A DNA stretch of 8,326 bases, taken from positions 1 to 8,326 of the forward strand of contig JAITFV010000128.1 in assembly GCA_031281115.1 (NCBI GenBank), given 5' to 3'. The notes beneath the pieces were generated by a model. That model worked only from the letters and a program-made list of their open reading frames with translations, had not been told where the DNA came from and did not search any database. Origin of the DNA: Oscillospiraceae bacterium. GTDB lineage: Bacteria > Bacillota > Clostridia > Oscillospirales > Ruminococcaceae. Within the stretch, counting starts at the first letter, position 1. Each line of letters opens with the position of its first letter. Of this stretch, positions 5,118 through 8,326 are shown one piece after another. The position numbers and the translations under genes were made by a program.

Positions 5118-6070
5118 TGCGCGAAATTGTTATAAATGAGAATGACGCGGGGCAGCGGCTTGATAGATTCTTGGCGAAAACTTTCACACATCTGAGCCAC
5201 GGAATCATCAGAAGCGCGCTACGAAAAAACCGTATAAAATTAAACGGCAAGCGGGTAAATGCAGATGAACGCCTCGTTAAAGGCGATGTTCTGCGGCTCT
5301 ATATGGACGAGCTTCTCGCCCAAAAAGCAAAAATATTCTTATATGAAATCCCGCGCGACTTGAACATTATTTACGAGGACGAGAATCTTTTAATTTTAGA
5401 CAAACCGGTAGGTTTACCCGTTCACGATGACAACGAAAACTCGCCAGACACGCTGATTAACCGCGTTTTGTTATATTTGCAAGATAAGGGCGATTTTAAA
5501 CCTGAAAACGAGTTTAGCTTCCGTCCGTCACTTTGCAATCGTATTGACCGCAACACAGGCGGTATCGTTGTCGCCGCGAAAAATGCCGAATGTTTACGTA
5601 TAATTTCACAGAAGCTTAAAGACCGCGAGCTGACAAAACTTTATCTCTGCGCCGTTCGCGGCGCAGTTACAAAAAGAGCAGATACATTAACAGCCGAACT
5701 CGAAAAATTTCCCGAGCAGAATAAGGTTAAAATTACTGCTAAAAAAACGCTGAACTCAAGGACAATAAAGACCGCCTACCGCGTACTCGACAGCGGTGAG
5801 AATATATCGCTTTTAGAGGTTAATCTTATCACCGGAAGAACGCATCAAATCCGTGCGCACATGGCGTTTATCGGGCATCCGCTGCTCGGTGACGGCAAGT
5901 ATGGGAAATTATCGAAAACATTTAAATATCAAGCGCTTTACAGTTATAAACTGCGTTTCGATTTTAAAACAAATGCAGGAATTTTAGAGTATTTAAAAGG
6001 ACGCGAATTTGAAGTAAAAGACGTTTGGTTTTTAGAAAAATATTTTAATATAAAGGATAATAAAAAATGA
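5117..6070 (+). CDS. RluA-family RNA pseudouridine synthase
   Basis: A 317-residue enzyme that converts specific uridines in RNA (23S rRNA or tRNA) to pseudouridine. Residues about 13-60 form an S4 RNA-binding domain (QRLDRFLAKTF, then RKNRIKLNGKRV). The catalytic domain follows: DENLLILDKPVGLPVH (88-103), the catalytic motif NRIDRNTGG with Asp144, the LTKLYLCAV strand (172-180), and GRTHQIRAHMAFIGHPLLGD (240-259). Most family members have HRLD; NRID with RNTGG is a variant I associate with RluC/RluD-like proteins of Firmicutes. The target position is not deducible. Its ATG overlaps the stop of the 67-residue ORF by one base and no good ribosome site precedes it, so translation probably depends on re-initiation. 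It overlaps the next gene by four bases (ATGA). Confidence 0.92.
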   Translation: MREIVINENDAGQRLDRFLAKTFTHLSHGIIRSALRKNRIKLNGKRVNADERLVKGDVLRLYMDELLAQKAKIFLYEIPRDLNIIYEDENLLILDKPVGLPVHDDNENSPDTLINRVLLYLQDKGDFKPENEFSFRPSLCNRIDRNTGGIVVAAKNAECLRIISQKLKDRELTKLYLCAVRGAVTKRADTLTAELEKFPEQNKVKITAKKTLNSRTIKTAYRVLDSGENISLLEVNLITGRTHQIRAHMAFIGHPLLGDGKYGKLSKTFKYQALYSYKLRFDFKTNAGILEYLKGREFEVKDVWFLEKYFNIKDNKK

Positions 6071-7233
6071 AATATTTAGTTTTATTATGCGATGGTATGT
6101 CCGACGAACCGATTAAAAAACTTGGAAATATAACACCTATGCAAGCCGCGAAAAAACCTGCGATGGACAGGCTTTCCCGCGTGTCTGAACTCGGTCTCGT
6201 CAAGACCGTTCAGGATAATATGAAACCTGGCAGCGACATTGCAAATCTTTCAATTTTAGGCTACGACCCCGAGGTATATTATTCGGGACGTTCGCCGTAT
6301 GAAGCGGCGAGTATGGGAATCGAATTGGAGCCGGACGATGTTGCAATTCGGTGCAACCTTGTTAAGTTGTCCAATGAGGACGACTTCCGGGACGCGACCA
6401 TGCTAAGTTACTGCGCCGACGATATTCGCACTGATGAAGCGGCGGAAATCATCGCGCTGGTAAACGATAATTTAAGCGGCGAGCATTTTAAATTTCACGC
6501 CGGAATACAATACCGGCATTGCTTAGTTTGGAAAAACGGCAAATTAAATCTAAGCATGACTCCTCCTCACGACATTACAGGAATGAGGGTCGGCGATTAT
6601 ATTAAAACCAACGAGAACAACAGCGAATTACTTGAACTTATGTATAAATCGTATGAGCTTCTCAAGGGGAAACAAGCGAACAGCATTTGGCTTTGGGGTG
6701 AAGGAAAACGGCGTGAATTACCATCTTTCCGCGATAAATTTTATAAAAAAGCCGCCATGATTTCGGCGGTTGATTTACTTAAAGGAATCGGGAAATTCAC
6801 GGGTATGGATGTTATTAACGTTCCGGGCGCAACAGGCTATCTTGACACAAATTTTGCGGGGAAGTGCGGTGCCGCGATTGACGCTTTGAAGTCAGGCACA
6901 GACCTTGTTTATCTGCACATCGAAGCACCTGATGAATGCGGTCACAGGGGTGAAGTTGAGGGTAAAATTAAGGCGATTGAATTAATAGACGAGCTTGTGC
7001 TGAAGCCGTTTTTGGCGGCTTTTGAGAATGAGCATGTACGCATATTAATCTGCCCCGACCATGCCACGCCGCTGTCGCTGCGTACACATACAAACGACCC
7101 CGTGCCTTATCTAATCTACGATAGTAAAAAACTGCAAAAAGGCGCGGAAACATTCACAGAAGAAACCGCGAAAGCGAGCGGAAATTTTGTGGAAGTCGGG
7201 CATGAGTTGATGGGGAGGTTTCTTGGACTTTAG
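6067..7233 (+). CDS. apgM: ApgM-type cofactor-independent phosphoglycerate mutase / proposed homoserine kinase
   Basis: A 388-residue member of the alkaline phosphatase superfamily, archaeal-type (ApgM) branch. Metal and catalytic residues are in place: Asp9 in CDGMSDEP, nucleophile Ser56 in KPGSDIANLSILGYD, PPHDITG (166-172), Asp289 and His293 in EAPDECGHRG, Asp331-His332 in CPDHATP, and His341 in THTNDPVP. ApgM interconverts 2- and 3-phosphoglycerate in the cytoplasm. Bacterial proteins of this branch are also described as a proposed homoserine kinase in threonine synthesis, on the basis of gene context in genomes lacking ThrB. The present neighbours (cell wall and RNA modification) support neither role, so the reaction remains open. 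AAAGGA (6052-6057) lies nine bases before the ATG, which overlaps the upstream stop (ATGA). It is the last gene of the operon. Confidence 0.88.
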   Translation: MKYLVLLCDGMSDEPIKKLGNITPMQAAKKPAMDRLSRVSELGLVKTVQDNMKPGSDIANLSILGYDPEVYYSGRSPYEAASMGIELEPDDVAIRCNLVKLSNEDDFRDATMLSYCADDIRTDEAAEIIALVNDNLSGEHFKFHAGIQYRHCLVWKNGKLNLSMTPPHDITGMRVGDYIKTNENNSELLELMYKSYELLKGKQANSIWLWGEGKRRELPSFRDKFYKKAAMISAVDLLKGIGKFTGMDVINVPGATGYLDTNFAGKCGAAIDALKSGTDLVYLHIEAPDECGHRGEVEGKIKAIELIDELVLKPFLAAFENEHVRILICPDHATPLSLRTHTNDPVPYLIYDSKKLQKGAETFTEETAKASGNFVEVGHELMGRFLGL

Positions 7234-7242
7234 CACAATATC

Positions 7243-8326
7243 TCACCCAAACAAACTGAACAGTATCCCCGCCACCACTGCCGAGCCGATAATCGCCGAT
7301 ACCGTCGGACCCATCGCATGCATCAGCAGATGATTGTTCGGGTCGGCTTCCTGCCCGATTTTCTGCGTTACTCTGGCAGCCATCGGTAATGCGCTCACCC
7401 CCGCCGAGCCAATCAGCGGGTTAGTTTTTTTCTTGCCGAACAGACACATTAGTTTTCCGAAAAGTACGCCGCTTGCCGTTCCGAGCATAAACGCCACAAG
7501 TCCTAAACCTATAATCATCAGCGTACGAACATTGAGAAAATTTTCAGCCTTCGCAGTCGCGCCGACCGCCATTCCGAGCATGATTATAACAACGTTCATA
7601 AGCTCGTTCTGCGAAGTTTTCACAAGCCGCTCAACCACACCGCTCTCCTTAAACAGGTTGCCGAGCATCAGCATACCAACCAACCCGAGCGCATCAGGAA
7701 TTAAAAACCCGACAATAATTGTAACGATAATCGGGAAGAAAATACGTTCTTTTTTTGAAACGAAGCGGAGCTGTGCCATGCGTACAACCCGCTCTTTTTT
7801 TGTGGTCAGCAGCTTCATAATCGGCGGCTGAATCACAGGAATGAGCGCCATATATGAGTACGCCGCTATTGCGATTGAGCCGAGCATTTCCGGCGCAAGG
7901 CGGGTCGCAAGCCAAATCGTCGTAGGCCCGTCTGCGCTGCCTATCATTGCAATTGACGCAGCTTCATCCGCAGGGAATCCGAGCGCGAACGCGCCTATGA
8001 AAGTTATAAAAATCCCCGCCTGTGCCGCTGCTCCGAGCAGTAAACTCGACGGGTTTGCAATCAGCGGCCCGAAGTCGGTCATGCAGCCGACACCGAAGAA
8101 TATAAGCAGCGGAAAAAGCTGCAATTTCACGCCGATATACAATAAATCAAGCAATCCGCCGGAATTAAAAACTAACGCGAAATCTACAGTCTCCCCCGCG
8201 AACAGCTCGGGGTTAAACATATCCCCGCCCGGGATATTCGTCAGCAGCATACCGACCGCAATCGGCAGAAGCAGCAGCGGCTCATATTTTTTCGCGATTG
8301 CAAGGTATATGAGGACAAGCGAGACG
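7243..8326 (-). CDS. oadB: Sodium-translocating biotin-dependent decarboxylase, beta subunit (partial, N-terminus off the right edge)
   Basis: Reading leftwards, the frame is open from the right edge through 360 residues to a TGA at 7245-7243. The first visible residues (LAIAKKYEPLLLLPIAVG) continue the known N-terminal pattern, so the ATG at 8250 is internal and not the start. This polytopic membrane protein is the sodium channel and decarboxylation subunit of oxaloacetate, methylmalonyl-CoA or glutaconyl-CoA decarboxylases (OadB/MmdB/GcdB). The key residues of Klebsiella OadB are present with identical spacing: Asp203 (SADGPT), Tyr229 (YSYMALIP), then Asn373, Gly377, Ser382 and Arg389 in NPLIGSAGVSALPMAAR. 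The protein should therefore be active. The substrate depends on the alpha subunit, probably encoded outside the window to the right, so the symbol marks the family only. The gene converges on the apgM end with a 9-base gap. Confidence 0.93.
   Translation of the reverse strand, partial: VSLVLIYLAIAKKYEPLLLLPIAVGMLLTNIPGGDMFNPELFAGETVDFALVFNSGGLLDLLYIGVKLQLFPLLIFFGVGCMTDFGPLIANPSSLLLGAAAQAGIFITFIGAFALGFPADEAASIAMIGSADGPTTIWLATRLAPEMLGSIAIAAYSYMALIPVIQPPIMKLLTTKKERVVRMAQLRFVSKKERIFFPIIVTIIVGFLIPDALGLVGMLMLGNLFKESGVVERLVKTSQNELMNVVIIMLGMAVGATAKAENFLNVRTLMIIGLGLVAFMLGTASGVLFGKLMCLFGKKKTNPLIGSAGVSALPMAARVTQKIGQEADPNNHLLMHAMGPTVSAIIGSAVVAGILFSLFG

Noticed and set aside
7207..7275. Possible hairpin from GGGGA near 7212 and TCCCC near 7268
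   Set aside because: The arms are only five bases and more than 45 bases apart, so it is likely chance.
7334..7831. 165-codon plus-strand ORF opposite the decarboxylase gene
   Set aside because: It is a mirror of the highly conserved beta subunit coding strand, shows no ribosome site or family motif, and is explained by codon bias of the true gene.

Overview
The window reads as chromosomal DNA of a low-to-mid GC Firmicute, most likely an anaerobic member of the Clostridia (Oscillospiraceae/Ruminococcaceae-like). This is inferred from frequent TTG and GTG starts with strong Shine-Dalgarno sites, tight gene packing with ATGA, TTGA and TAATG overlaps, a clostridial-style D-alanine ligase, an archaeal-type phosphoglycerate mutase homologue and a sodium-pumping decarboxylase beta subunit. 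No RNA gene, insertion sequence, prophage or CRISPR array is visible.

Left part, minus strand (1-1075): a two-gene signalling operon read leftwards. A small stand-alone receiver-like protein is followed, with an ATGA overlap, by the start of a membrane sensor. The sensor has one N-terminal membrane segment and a jelly-roll-like extracellular domain of the 7TMR-DISM type. It runs off the left edge, so its output domain is not seen. A 145-base divergent intergenic region holds two good sigma-A type promoters, one for each direction, both with an extended -10.

Centre, plus strand (1220-7233): one compact operon. It encodes an alpha/beta hydrolase, a Mur ligase with five predicted membrane helices in place of the usual MurF N-terminal domain, a possible 29-residue peptide, a D-alanine--D-alanine ligase (Ddl), an unrecognised 67-residue protein, an RluA-family pseudouridine synthase and an ApgM-type phosphomutase/proposed homoserine kinase. 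The first three large genes look like a cell-wall module: Ddl makes D-Ala-D-Ala (or a related depsipeptide/dipeptide), and the membrane Mur ligase could attach an amino acid or dipeptide to a wall precursor at the membrane. The hydrolase could process a related ester or amide. The last two genes are metabolic or RNA-modification genes that share the transcript through translational coupling.

Right part, minus strand (7243-8326): the beta subunit of a sodium-translocating biotin-dependent decarboxylase, convergent with the central operon and only 9 bases from it. Its N-terminus runs off the right edge.

The most interesting item is the hydrolase, membrane Mur ligase and Ddl cassette, followed by the degenerate receiver paired with a 7TMR-DISM sensor, and the small ORFs embedded in the operon.
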